64,000 nt of DNA from Fusarium oxysporum f. sp. lycopersici 4287 (lineage: Eukaryota; Ascomycota; Sordariomycetes; Hypocreales; Nectriaceae): positions 3,535,185-3,599,184 of the forward strand of contig NC_030986.1 in the NCBI RefSeq assembly GCF_000149955.1, read 5' to 3'. The notes beneath the pieces were generated by a model that worked only from the letters and a program-made list of their open reading frames with translations, was not told the DNA's origin and ran no database searches. Of the stretch, positions 1 to 11,459 are shown one piece after another. A program made the translations under genes and the position numbers. Numbering within the stretch: position 1 is the first letter of the stretch; every line of letters begins with the position of its first letter.

Positions 1-917
1 CCCAATATGAACAGGAATTGCCAGTTCCGATCTGCAGCACCTCTACACAAGTTCAACCTCCAAATCTGCCAACGTCGGTAATTGAAAATAATACACACAA
101 TATTCCTGAGGAACCATGCGTTAAACAACCCCAAGGTACGAAGAGTACCTCTACTACTAATATTCGGGGTCACCCGCTATCTCGAATCTCAGAAAGAGGC
201 CATCGTTATACCGAGCAAAATGATCGGCCAGGGCTTATGTTTCCAAACCTCATAGCGGAGGATTTCAATGTTGAGCACTTATACCACCAAGACTCCACAG
301 AAAACAACGAATCTCAGTCGAAGGGTTTGTTCGTTCGCCGAGGACTGCAGCCCCATGATAACATGATACCAATTTCAGGGTCTCCAGGCTTTCAACATGC
401 ATGCCGGCCACTTAATGGGCATATTAGCAGTGCAGGACTCTATTCGGCCGTCTTCCCAACAGTGCACTCAGAGACCTACTCGGACCACCGAGAGATACAG
501 CATGATAACAGGCAACTTACACAGCCAGGCTACTGCGAGTACGGTGAGACAATTCACGAATTCATCAAACGGATCGAAGGCGAGGTAAGTATGAAATGGG
601 ACAACTCGCAGCAGTCTGTTGGTGTTGGCTGCATTAACGATATAGAGGAATGTGCCAAAAGCGAGTCGTTCGAAATGGACAGCAACGAGGATTTATCGCA
701 ATGCAGCGATATAGAGCATTATGCGGCAATCCAGTCGAGCTTACACGGCATATTCTCGAGCTCTGATCAAGGGTCTGTATCGGCGAACCAAGCTATGGCA
801 GAAGATTGGGAACACTCAGGTTATGAACAAAGTCGATACTGGACAGGAAAATATTACGATGAGCATGGAGTCTCAGATGCGAAAATGGTTGGTTTCTGGA
901 GGCCTAATCACTTTTAG
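1..917 (+). CDS. Unrecognised acidic/serine-rich protein, 5'-truncated by window edge
   Basis: The frame is open from base 3 of the window, so the gene begins upstream and only about 304 C-terminal residues are seen; the stop is TAG at 915-917. I recognise no domain. The visible part is polar and low in hydrophobic segments, with histidine, serine and acidic patches, consistent with a soluble, largely disordered protein. The last residues are GFWRPNHF, a compact aromatic/basic tail on an otherwise disordered protein. A strong splice donor (GTAAGT at 585-590) lies inside the open frame, and removal of 585-647 keeps the frame, so this piece may be optionally spliced. The gene ends 59 bases from the stop of the convergent lyase gene. 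A transcription regulator is possible, but nothing visible proves it. Confidence 0.6.
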   Translation, partial: QYEQELPVPICSTSTQVQPPNLPTSVIENNTHNIPEEPCVKQPQGTKSTSTTNIRGHPLSRISERGHRYTEQNDRPGLMFPNLIAEDFNVEHLYHQDSTENNESQSKGLFVRRGLQPHDNMIPISGSPGFQHACRPLNGHISSAGLYSAVFPTVHSETYSDHREIQHDNRQLTQPGYCEYGETIHEFIKRIEGEVSMKWDNSQQSVGVGCINDIEECAKSESFEMDSNEDLSQCSDIEHYAAIQSSLHGIFSSSDQGSVSANQAMAEDWEHSGYEQSRYWTGKYYDEHGVSDAKMVGFWRPNHF

Positions 918-976
918 GATGATGTACTCCAGTCTTTAATCTTTGGTATAGCGGTACGTAGCTAGGTTAGGATTCA

Positions 977-1992
977 TTACTCGGGTTCTTGGTCCTTCCA
1001 TTTGTTTCTTAAGGACTGAACATCAATACCACACTGTTCTGCTTTGACAATGACAGCACCAGCTTTGCCAACAACGGGAGCATCAATCATTTTACCATCT
1101 AGGGTCCAGGCGCCTCGACCGGACGCCGAAGCCTTCTCATCAGCGATGGAGACCCTGATAGCCCATTCAACTTCGTTCTGATCCGGAGCGAACATACGCT
1201 GGACGACTTCGACCTGGCTTGGATGTATGCATTGCTTTCCGTTGAAGCCAATGGATTTCCCTCCGGCACACTCCTCCTCGAGAGTTTTCAGCCCCTGCTC
1301 TCCCTTATAGGAGGTGCAAACCAGATCAATTGCACTTGGCAATCCGGCTGCTCGGGCTGCGGTGACTATAGCAGATCTTGCGTAGAGAAACTCAGTCAGA
1401 GACGGGGTTCTTGTCAGCGAGAGATCAAGGGCGAAATCCTCGGCTGCGAAGATGAAGCCACTCAGGTAGGGAGATGCCCTTGATATCTGAGCCAAGTCCA
1501 TAATGGAACGAGCTGACTCGATAAGAGCTATTATCTTTATTGGGTTATCTGCCTCAACTGTGTGCCGTTCTGGAGCGACATGTCGGAGAACATCAGTAAC
1601 GAAGGTCAGGTCAGCCGCAGAATTGACTTTGGGAACCACGACAGCGTCAACATGAGACAATGGCGCGAGTGTGGTCAGGTCTGAGAGAGCAAAGGGGGTA
1701 GAAACAGCGTTAATGCGAACAGCCAGTTCAGAAATGCCAGAAGGCCGAGCTTTGAGGTTGGAGATGTGCTCACGCAGTTGATTGCGGGCTGTATCTTTGA
1801 GAGAGGGTGTAACGGAGTCTTCCAAGTCATAAGTTACGTTGTCTGATTTGAGACCGAGAGACTTGGTGAGCATCTTTTGCGATGAGCCTGGCACTGAGGG
1901 GGGGTCAGTCTCGGCATTCGATCAAGAGTGAGGAGTCCTGCTTTACCATAGAGCAAAGAGCGGCGGATAATGGATGGAGACCGGGCAGCCAT
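977..1992 (-). CDS. HpcH/HpaI aldolase, citrate lyase beta-like (CLYBL/CitE-type) protein
   Basis: Exons are complement(977..1893, 1947..1992), 320 residues. The 53-nt intron has donor GTAAAG, a CTGAC branch and CAG acceptor; splicing restores the family N-terminus RRSLLYVPGSSQKM. The first 13 residues are basic and unacidic (MAARSPSIIRRSL), suggesting mitochondrial import. Family landmarks seen are YDLEDSV near residue 35, FAAEDFALDLS in the middle and GKQCIHPSQVEVV near residue 230, which match the TIM-barrel CitE/CLYBL fold that cleaves or forms malyl/citramalyl-CoA-type thioesters with Mg2+. The human relative CLYBL is a mitochondrial citramalyl-CoA lyase linked to itaconate breakdown; the exact substrate here is inferred. 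It is transcribed divergently from TVP23 across a 463-bp shared promoter region. Confidence 0.85.
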
Positions 1993-2455
1993 TTCGTGGG
2001 ATTTTACTGATTATCAGATACGAGCACAGATATTTGTGAATTGCGCATATAAGCTGCGCTTGTAGATGATATATCCTGAAAGACCGAGGTACCTTAGGCT
2101 ATCGCGACTTATACGCCCAGAGTCGGGACCCACCCACGGCAGCTCAAGCTCATGACGTTCCGCCGTATAAAACAAGATCTGCCATTATCCACCGCCTGCC
2201 TAAACTGGTGACAGGGGTTTTTGCTGTCGCGGATCATGCTCCATCCCTTGCGCGGCTTGATAGAAGGCCAGCTTACACAGTGATTCTGAGAGTGACAGGT
2301 AGCTTCAAAGCTCAACGTTTTGTTATCTTGTCACCTACGACCCCTTCACCAACTGCGACACTCTTTCTCAACGAGTCGAATACGGACAGTCACTGAACGA
2401 AAAGTATAAATACTACGACCTACCTACTTTCCAATACGTCGACTTGTTGGCCATC
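1993..2455. promoter_or_regulatory. Divergent intergenic promoter region between lyase gene and TVP23
   Basis: This 463-bp stretch separates two start codons pointing away from each other, so it must hold both promoters. A TATA-like AGTATAAATAC lies at 2403-2413, 43 bases before the TVP23 ATG. A pyrimidine/CT-rich patch follows at 2337-2370. Short overlapping frames here look like chance. Confidence 0.5.
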
Positions 2456-3243
2456 ATGGATGCCACGCAACCACAGCCCGCGCCGGGCAGTCTTAGCTGG
2501 CGCCTCAGCGCGCATCCCATTACGCTGCTCACGTTTCTGGGATTCCGGATATGTGCGCCTCTCACGATATTCTCTTGGAGCGCAATTGCTAATGTCCTGC
2601 AGCAAGTGTCCTGATCTACTTTCTCGGTCTGTGGATCATAAAAAGCATGTGCGTATCCTCCCCCGGACCTCTTCAGCCGCGCAGAGCACTAATTTTCTTG
2701 GTAGGATCATGATCTTCATCATTACGATTCTTCTCCTCGCCGCCGACTTCTACTACATCAAGAACATTGCCGGTCGTCGCCTTGTAGGTCTGCGCTGGTG
2801 GAACGAGGTCGATCCCCAAACGGGAGAGTCGCAGTGGGTATTTGAGAGCAGCGAGCCAGGTACCAAGACTGTCAACCCGACTGATAGCCGCTTTTTCTGG
2901 CTCGCTCTGTATATCCAACCTATGTTGTGGGTTCTCATGGCTATTCTTGCTCTTGTGCGACTGCAGTTCTTATGGCTGCCCCTCGTCGGTACGTTTGATA
3001 AAATACCCCTGGAGTCTGTGATTCAAAGACAAAGAGCACGCTTTGTACATGTGCCGGATTCAATGCCACTAACACTTGGTACTAGTTATCGCTCTTGTCC
3101 TCACCATCATGAACACTCTAGCCTTCTCGCGATGTGACAAGTTCAGCAACGCTTCCAGCATCGCTGGTAGCGCTTTTGGGACTGGCAACCTGGCCGGAAG
3201 CCTCGCAAGCAACATGGTCAGCAACTGGTTTTCTCGCAGCTAA
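2456..3243 (+). CDS. TVP23: Golgi apparatus membrane protein TVP23 (FAM18 family)
   Basis: Exons are 2456..2552, 2603..2648, 2705..2988 and 3086..3243, giving 194 residues. Introns have donors GTGCGC, GTGCGT and GTACGT, branch points GCTAAT, ACTAAT and ACTAAC, and acceptors CAG or TAG. Translation shows the family signature: [18 protein letters not shown], then hydrophobic segments, [23 protein letters not shown] (residues about 60-80), a W-rich stretch [14 protein letters not shown], a last hydrophobic segment with [11 protein letters not shown], and a Gly/Ser-rich cytosolic tail. TVP23 is a small multi-pass protein of late Golgi/tubular vesicles involved in retrograde endosome-to-Golgi traffic. 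Length and order match other filamentous fungi. The exact position of the first intron relies on homology, because its donor GTGCGC is only moderately good. Confidence 0.92.
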
Positions 3244-3966
3244 AAAAAAAGAACAAAAGAGTGGACTTCGAATCGATGAAGCCGAGCGAATTTTCACTCC
3301 GTCACTTCGCTTGACTGGACGAAAAAGGGGAACTTGGCCTGTGTTTTGTGTTAGGACTTTGCAAGGAAGGCATTGATGCCGGTATGAGTCGTTGACGTTG
3401 TAAAGTAAAATTACAGGGTTTCTGAATCACTGGGTGCGAGTTTGCGATAAAGATTTGCAGTTTCACAGCGCTTGTGGGCTGGGAATGTATGAATAATAGC
3501 TTGATCAGTTACCGCTCTGGTGTCACTTATTCACGATATAACTAAAACGCTCTCGCTATAAGGACTGCGCCACGCCATCAACGTTTTCCCGCTAATTGTG
3601 TTTATGATAGCACCAAATTCCATGTTTTTATAATCGCTGCAACAAGCAAACGTCATGCAAGATATCGTGAAAAGTTTGGGGCCTTTGCCAATCTGGCAAA
3701 AGAAATCTGTGGCATCTCTCTGGGTGGGCCTGCATCTGATCAATAACGGACCAGCTATGCCGTCGACAAGCCAAGAATATACAGCACCGTTACGATGAAC
3801 AAAACTAAGCAGGCTACGTAGGCGACCCAAGAAGTGACCGTGAGAACAAGATATGTCATAATCCAAAACTCCAAACCCCATAACACACCCGCACCAGGAG
3901 TCAACGCCTCCCGCGGGACCCGGATTTCTCTGGTCTACAGATGGTTTTTGCCCATGCGAGGCGGCA
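3244..3966. other. 3'-to-3' intergenic region
   Basis: This is 723 bases between the convergent TVP23 and membrane-protein genes. A-rich runs just after the TVP23 stop (3241-3255) may belong to its 3'UTR. I see no gene, RNA or repeat. Confidence 0.4.
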
Positions 3967-5205
3967 CTATCGTCTCGCGGCACGCTCAATTTCATCATCC
4001 AGTTGCCGCTCCTCTTCCTCTAATCTTCGAATCTCATCGACTGTCATACCATCTTCGACCAAGTGAGCCACGTTGGATGACATGCCCTGAGGTGTCTGAG
4101 CGCCGCTGTGTGCTGCACGATCATGGGACCCGATGGATGAACGAGGCACGCCGCCGGGTGGGGGAGTTGGAGCGACACCACGATCACGGTCGAGGCTACC
4201 GAGAGCAACGGGTTGCATATGGTTTTCATCTGAGTAGGGCGAGTTGGGTGAATCGGTAGCACGGCCATGAGTTTCCTTGTCCACTGCGTATGTTTGCTGT
4301 GTGACATACTCATCGCCAGCCTGCTTGCTGCGTCGACGCCTGCGAAGAAAGAACCATGCCAGTGCACCGATGAGGAGAAGGCCACCAATAACGGCACCAA
4401 CGGCAATGCCAGCAGTTGCGCCGGTTGAGAGCCCGCCGCCGCCGCCACCACCGGAACTCTCTTCAGCCCCTGAAGTCGACGAAGGCGAAAGGGTGGCTGT
4501 TGCTGATGAGGATGAGGAAGTGGTAGATTCTAAGGTCTCCTGTTGACTTTGATCCCTCTTGAGTTGGTTATTTAGTTCAGTGATCTCGGTGGTGTTGTCG
4601 GTATTGGTGACAGTGAAGAGTTCTGTTTTGGTGTAGCCTGAAGCTCCATCCTTCTTCCAGTCAATCTGAATATACATCTCTTTTCCGTAATACTTCGAGG
4701 TTTTGCCTTCAAAGTTGAGCGTCACAGAATTGTTGTCAACTGCGTTTGATAATGTATCAGTAACTTGAAGATATTACAAGGGCGTTTCGCATTCCGAGCA
4801 AAGCATACCATCTATGAGTTGTTCATCGGGCTTCGCATCGCTGAATTCGGCATCACCCAGAGGCTCAATGTTGTCGCCGCTGATAACCTGCCATTGGACC
4901 ACATCGAGCGTGGTTTTGGAGTCGGTCTTGGAAAAGCCGATTATCTTTTTGTTCTGGTCACTATCCTTGAGCTGAAAGACATGACCGTCCGCGAAGTTTG
5001 TGGAATTAAAGACAATGACTTTGGTCTGTGAACTCGAACCTCCCACGCCTGTGTTGCCGTTGCCTGAGCCATCAACAACACCCTCGGAGTCGCCTTTACT
5101 GGAAGGCGAGGCAAAATTGATATTGGTGGAAGATGGTGCATTTTGCATGTCCTTCACAATATCGCCCGTATCGTCCCGATCAATTTGGTTGGCTATTTGT
5201 TCCAT
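3967..5205 (-). CDS. Single-pass membrane protein with Ser-rich stalk, function unknown
   Basis: Exons are complement(3967..4739, 4809..5205), 389 residues; the 69-nt intron uses donor GTATGC and acceptor CAG, joining EQLID to VDNNSVTL. Residues about 1-220 form a soluble Thr/Ser/Asp-rich domain. A Ser/Thr stalk and a run of glycines follow, then one transmembrane helix (ATAGIAVGAVIGGLLLIGALAWFF, about residues 240-265), a stop-transfer RRRRR, and a charged cytosolic tail ending in a short helical Glu/Arg segment. This is the layout of fungal cell-surface sensors and adhesins. No signal peptide is visible at the chosen ATG; a spliced upstream exon or a different topology is possible. There are no Cys pairs of a WSC or CFEM domain. 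Confidence 0.7.
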
Positions 5206-7903
5206 TTTGGGGTGTTGACTTGTCTTGTCTAGCTAAATCAGCAGTTATGTGCTGGCGATTGGCGGTATGCCCGAATCAAATAGGTTCTCTTAGACCTCTC
5301 GTCCGCTTCTGAAGGCCAGCACGTTGGAGTCGAAAATAGTTTGAAGACCGGTCCTTTGTCGTGAATCGTTCGATTTCGTTTATACTAGTTTGTCGAGTGT
5401 GGTCAGGCCAGGTCAGGTCAGATTATATTCCAAACCGCCAAATGGTATCTTTGGGACAATAAGTCCCTGAGGACAGAGAAACGAAGTAAAACGCAACACA
5501 AGCAAAAAAGCAAAAGCGAGGTGGTTTTATTAGAGGGTGAATTTCAATATCTTACTAGATGGTAAGACGGGAGAAAAGGTGACAGAAGCGGAGGGAACAA
5601 AGAAAACAGGTCCAACGGGAGTAAGAAACGGCCTGCTTGCCTTTCCTTCCTCTTCCCTGGTCATATTGCTGCGGGCAAGCCCAAGCGTGGTTCAGCCCTG
5701 GCTTGACTGGCTTGTCTTGACTTGGTCTGGATGGTTGCAAATGCAGCCCTGGGTGTGACTCAGCCTGGCCAGCTAGGACTTCGTATAGAGAGGGAGGGTA
5801 CTTTGAAGGTACAGCACAGTGTTTGTCCAGAAGGGGCAAGCTTGACGATGGACGGCTCCACTGCATCCCCTCCCTAGGAACAAGGTTGTTTCTACTGGGC
5901 TGAACAGCTGTGTTGAGTGTTCCATTGTTTTGTGGTAACCGTAGGACTCCATTCGCTGACATGAAGTCTGAAACGTTTGCTAAATGCACACATGTCAGTT
6001 ACCGCTCATCCCGTACATGATGTGTCTAGAGATACAGTCAAGTTCTCTAATGCAGACAATCCATTCTGATCATCATCGCAATCCTTTTGCATACTGGACT
6101 GTCTGAGAGTTCACAGACCATCCATCAGCCCAACGTACGGATTCTCTCTCAGCTGAACTGTTAGAACATAGGGAATGCTCCAGTCCTTACCTCTTCTGGC
6201 TTGGGCTGGACTGGGGTATTGCCCAGACCCCTGAAACCTCTCGTCCCTACTGGAGACCCTTGATCCCGCCATCACAAAGACCCGAGGCTCTGATGGAGTG
6301 CTTCTGTAAGCACTAAGGTATCGAATTGGAGAGGCCGAACCGTTCAAAAGGGTTGAGATTCTCAGTGAGCAAGTGCCGGAGTGATGTCTGCTCCTTTTTG
6401 TGTTCCTTGAAATATGTGACTACCATTAACTCCCAGAGATACGCTCTGCTCTACTCTTAAGACATCCAATGTACATCGATTTTGTCGTAAAACAGTGGAG
6501 AGGCGGTGCAGCCCGCTAACTGCCTGCCGCTACTCCAAACGTTGACTCTGCCCTATAAAACGTTGGCATCAAAGCACCCACTCTTTGACGACGTTTCTCC
6601 AATTGGATAAGTCTACTGTGGCTGACAGGATGCCCAGGATCTGCTCAAGACAGACACTGCGAGGTACAAACTGTAGACTTGTCGACCCACTAGAAGTTTG
6701 GTTCGGCGCATCGTCTTACACTTATTGGTGCTGAGCCCCGTCAGCCCCAAGATTACCTCCATCCATCGTTTCTAAGGTGGACTTAGGACTGCTGTCAGAC
6801 AATAACGGACGAGAGAAAGACTCTGTTTCTGAGGATTTGTCGAACAAGAAAGAATCCCCAAAAGACGTTATGCCTATAACTTGTCTTGTCTGTTAACTAT
6901 TGCTTGTTGTCGTGGTAGAGCAACTCACTTATACGCGCCGACCAACTAACCTCAAACGTAATATCGTACCACCGCAGGATTTAAAGGATGAGAGTACCTT
7001 GCCTTGACCTCTTCTGTCATTCTGGTACCAACCCAACGACGATCTCGCCTATCCTCACACTTTTGAGACATAGGTATAAATGTATGCGCTTATCCTGGCC
7101 ATAGGGTCAAACTAACGGCCAACGTTCACCCCTCTCAAGGTCAAGGACTGAGAGAGTGTGAGCGCTTTTGGCCGACACGGGAAATACCTTCGTCTCACTG
7201 TAAGATTACCCAACTGAAATTCAGCATACCTACACTTCAGCCGCTCTCTAGCAATGCCTCCCACTCAATGTTTATTAGCACAAGCCTCGACCAACACCGC
7301 CACCCATCCTACCCTGGAGACGACAAGCTGTCCTGTTTCTTTGACAATTTCCATCCCGCACAGCCAGGAGGCGTGTGCAATATGGCATTCCAGGGCTGCA
7401 AAGCACGTGTATCGTATGACCTGTTGTGTAGCAAACCTGTGTATCGTGGCTAAAATGGGCAGTACATTCACAAAAATCATCGCCCAACAGTGACATCCAC
7501 CCTTTCATGCTTGTTCTGTTTATAGAACTGACCATCAAAAGCCAACCGCTCTTTTGGTGGCACACGGACCAATAATGCAACAATGCAAAGCACCAACATT
7601 CGAATTAATGCTCCTCCTCTTTGAGTCTCGTCTTTGTCATTGCTCATACTTACTTCGCAAAGTGTTCTAGATGGGTACTAACTACTATGTCTTATGTGTA
7701 TTTGATGCTCCAGCCGATTTTGATTACTCCTTCATGAATGCAATAACATCCAAAAACCACCAAGCCTTGTTTGCGCCGGAAAAGTCAAACTCAAAGTCAA
7801 CGGTAGAGTCAGAGCAGAGTCCAGACCAAGAGACCGAGCCCCTCCAATCGCTCGCCTGATCCGAAACGCCAGCAACTCAAAAAGGCAACCCCAAATTACC
7901 AAC
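5206..7903. other. 2.7-kb stretch without recognisable gene
   Basis: The left end must hold the promoter of the membrane-protein gene, and the right end the 3'UTR of the DUF726 gene. A short direct-repeat patch of GGTCAGG-type units lies at 5401-5420. Open frames of 61-144 codons exist (for example 5555-5989 minus and 7275-7583 minus), but none shows a known motif, intron signals in register or protein-like composition. No tRNA or 5S rRNA was recognised. Confidence 0.4.
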
Positions 7904-10900
7904 TCAAGCGAATGTCATTGAAATCTCCTTCTCTTTGCCAAAATCATCATCATCTGAATCCCCCCACGGTTCATGCAATGTCATCGTCGGCAATGTCTGC
8001 GCCGTCTTCACCTGTGGCCTAGTTGCTGCCGTCTCAGTAGGTGCTACCGTTGCTGATCGCGGATGATCGTCAAACGAGGTATCGAATGTCATCTGAATGT
8101 CGTCCTCGTCATGTCGGCCCGAGCCGTATGCGTCACCATGTCCTGACCCAAACCCTCCGCCGTACGGTGAGCTGTACCCAGGTGGTGATGCTTGTCTGGT
8201 GTAGCTTGGTGTGTAACTGTGAGACCTCTCTTGGGACACACGAGTATCGTGCGAGTCTCGTGCGCCGGTCAGATCCGTCCGAGACCCTGCTCTAGAGCCA
8301 TTGGCCACCGCCGAAGGAGAAGCAGGAAGCGAGGACACATCCAGCTTCATTGGAGGCAGAGTCGATTTGATTTCCTTGACTTGCAGGTCCTCCGGACTGG
8401 CGTAGTGATCTCGGGCATCCTTGGCAATTTCTGCACGGATTGCATCAATGTCGAAAAGGACACCAGTGTTGTTGTCGGCTTGTTCCCCCTCCTTTGCCTT
8501 CTCCTTGCCTTCTCCCTTGTTCTTTGAGTCTTCGTAGATTTCCCAGTCCTGTTTCTCCGCGTTCTTTCGACGACCGAAGAAGCTGAATCGACCACTCTTC
8601 TTGGCCTTGCCCTCTTTCTCGAGGTTCTTGCGTGCCTCTTCGATCTCATTGATCAGCTCTCTCTGGCGTTCATTATGGTTGTCCGGGTCTGGATCTTCGA
8701 TTTCAACGAACTCTTCACTCTCAACAGACCATCCACATCTTATCAACAATACCGGCATCTTTTGACGATAGTCCATGTGACCATTCACGAGATCCGTTAC
8801 GTCCATGTTCTCAACAAAGGGACAATCCTCCACCGGAGCTAGACCTGCTACCCGGCGGATACCTCCACTCGTGAGTCGGAACAAGTAGCCTAGAATCCAG
8901 TCGTTGCGGTTGTACGCATTCAGGAATCGCCCAGAAACCACAGTCTTAGCCTTGATGTACTCCTCCTTCTTTACCACGATAGGTGAACCAAACATGTAGA
9001 CATTTTGCACAATACCGACCGCCCCCTTCTTACTGAGCTCCTGGAGGCAAGAGAAAACGACTCGTGCTCCGATCGAGAACCCAACCAGTGTAATGGGTCG
9101 TGTTCCTAGGTTGCGTTCTAGCAGGGAATCTGCTAGAATCTTTCCAGCGGAGGTGGCTCTGTCCAGCGAGACAGCCCAAGGGTTGTCAATAAGATAGGCA
9201 AGCTTGGTAAGAATTATCGGCAGCTGCAGAGCTGACATGAGAGCAGCTAGTATGGTTGTACCCAGAATTTGCTGGATACTTTGTGTAAGAGCCTTTGTGA
9301 TCGTTAGTCTGATAATCTCTATTGGAACAGGGTGTAAATTTTCTGACCTCAGTAGCCAAAATGTTGATGGTGTCACCCATACTCCGAAGCATCTCAGGCT
9401 CGAAGAGCACTGAGTAAAGGTCACCCATGACAGGGTCTACCGTACTGAATGGCAGTCGTACGTCATCGACCTTACCTGTCAGCCACCCCGAGATAGTGAC
9501 AATGAGGTTGACTCGCTTGTTGTTGTGAAGGGGACGATATTCGAACGTCCTAACCGCGCCAGTTCTTCGGTCTGCAGCCCTGCCTCCGATGATACTGCCT
9601 GACGCCGCTGCGCCCGAGGTGATGATGGCTGCGCCTCCTACACCACCGAGGAAACTTCCCGTGCCAGTCACTCCGATGGCTGTTAATCCGGTAGCCAGGC
9701 CCGCACCGATGACAGGAGCAAGCAAACCTGCCGAAAGACCAATGACCAACCCACCACCTACGGTGGCCAATCCCATCATCACATATCGCCGGGTCAATGC
9801 GTTCTTCCTGCGAGTTTCCGTGTGCTCTTCCTCGTTCCAGTTCTCTTTCTCGGCAGCTTGCTGCATCTCCAGAGCCTCTGTGACCTTCTTCTCGAAACGG
9901 CAGATATCAACCCACGTAATATCAAGACTCTCACCAACTCGCTCCAAGAGAACCCTCGAGCGGGAATCGTAAATAGAATCAGCGATCAAGAGGAGGAAGA
10001 GGTCGCAAAGTACAGTCCACCGAAGATCAATATCGATCTTTGCGGTGGTGGGGAGCTGTGATGGTGTCTTCACGTCAGAGAGCTCCTCCCCGTCAAGCGC
10101 CTCATATGGCGGCGGTGCCTCTGCAGGCTTCTCGTCCAGTGATGGGGTGCTTGGCATCGATGACTTGCCATCTGCCATGGGATTTGATACTCGAGCATTA
10201 GTATTGAGCGCGGGTGCCAAGTCCTGCGGCATAACTCCATGTTCTGCCAACTGTTCAATCATAATCTGCTCAGCTTCATTGATCTCCATATGAGCGTACA
10301 GTCGAAGCATCATTTTTTGACCCCACATCAGCATGGATTCAACTGAAACACCAACCTCCTTCTTCGTCTTCTTGAACGATTTCATTTTTTCCGCCTCTTT
10401 CACAAGTCTGACGATTTCGAGACGGACCAATCCAACGTATGCAACTCTTTGGCCTTCGGTCAAGAGATCTTTGGTAGCCTGCATCTGACCAATAGCATCT
10501 CGTCCTTCATCATCGTCGACCATACTGGTTCCGGCTGCACTCTTGAAGAGATATTTCGTATTGTCGTCCATGCTTGTTGCCGACTCGGCATCATCGTCCA
10601 AGGTTACCCGAGTGTAGCCCTTGCCAGCACCACCAAGTCCTCCATATTCGTATGATTCATCCTGTTCCGGATCGTATTCCCTTGCAACTAGCTTGTCGTC
10701 GTCGTTGTACATATCGTATCGTGCATAAGAAGGCATTTCTTGCCAGTCATCATCGTCCACCCCCTTTTGAGGTTCTTCTGGCTTGGTAGAGATCTTTTGG
10801 TGGGAAAACTCAGAAACATCTTTTCGATTGGCCTGCGTAGGCGATACAGGGGTCGGCGTGACTTTGTCGGGCTGAGGGGCTTCTTCCTTACTGACAGCTA

Positions 10901-11459
10901 CTTCATCACCTGTAGACTTTTTGACAGGATCTGCTGCCTCTGGTTGTGTTTCCACTGGGCCCTTGTTCGTCGGATCGTCTGGCTTGGGAGTCTCTTGCTT
11001 CTTGATAGCGACATCGACATCTGTAGGCTCTTTGGGAGCCTCTGGCGTTTCTGACCGTGTCTTTCTAGAATCTTTTGGCTCTGGACCGTTGATACTTTCG
11101 GGCTCGGCAGGCTCGATCTTTGATGGAGTTTTGCTAAAAGTTGGTGGGGGGGTTTCGTGCGTGACAACAGGCGGGTTCGAAGCATCTTTGCTGGGATTTG
11201 ACTGTTCAGATCGAGCATCTTCAAACGTTTCGCTCTTGTCGTCATCCTTAACAGGTTCGACGGCGGGGGGTGTTGTCTGATCGCTGGACTTATCGTTATT
11301 CGTCTCGGACGCTCTCGGTTGCTCACCGCTCAAGGCATCTGCTACTGGACTTGCAGCAGGCTTCTCATCTTTGGGTGTCTCGGTAGGCTCATCGTTCTTC
11401 GGAGTCGGAAAGCGCCTGATGGGCAGACCAAAATCGTCAACCTCGGCAGGTGTAGTCAT
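7904..11459 (-). CDS. DUF726 / TMCO4-type membrane alpha/beta-hydrolase
   Basis: Exons are complement(7904..9292, 9348..11459), 1166 residues. The 55-nt intron has donor GTCAGA, an ACTAAC branch and AAG acceptor, joining ILATE to ALTQS. ATG at 11459 (MTTPAEVDDFGLP) is the first methionine. Residues 1 to about 280 are disordered and rich in Pro, Glu, Lys and Thr. A helical domain follows, then a Gly/Ala-rich hydrophobic hairpin at about 555-640 (LATVGGGLVIGLSAGLL onward). A hydrolase-like domain then carries the nucleophile-elbow motif VGFSIGARVV near residue 775 and GSPIVV, FNAYNRNDWILGY-like and HMDYR segments. The C-terminus is a charged tail. The family includes yeast Mil1/YFL034W and human TMCO4; Mil1 has been linked to AP-1 clathrin traffic. 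Catalytic activity is inferred from GxSxG only. Confidence 0.88.

Noticed and set aside
5555..5989. 144-codon minus-strand frame upstream of the membrane-protein gene
   Set aside because: No domain or signal peptide, and it could not be spliced sensibly into the downstream gene.
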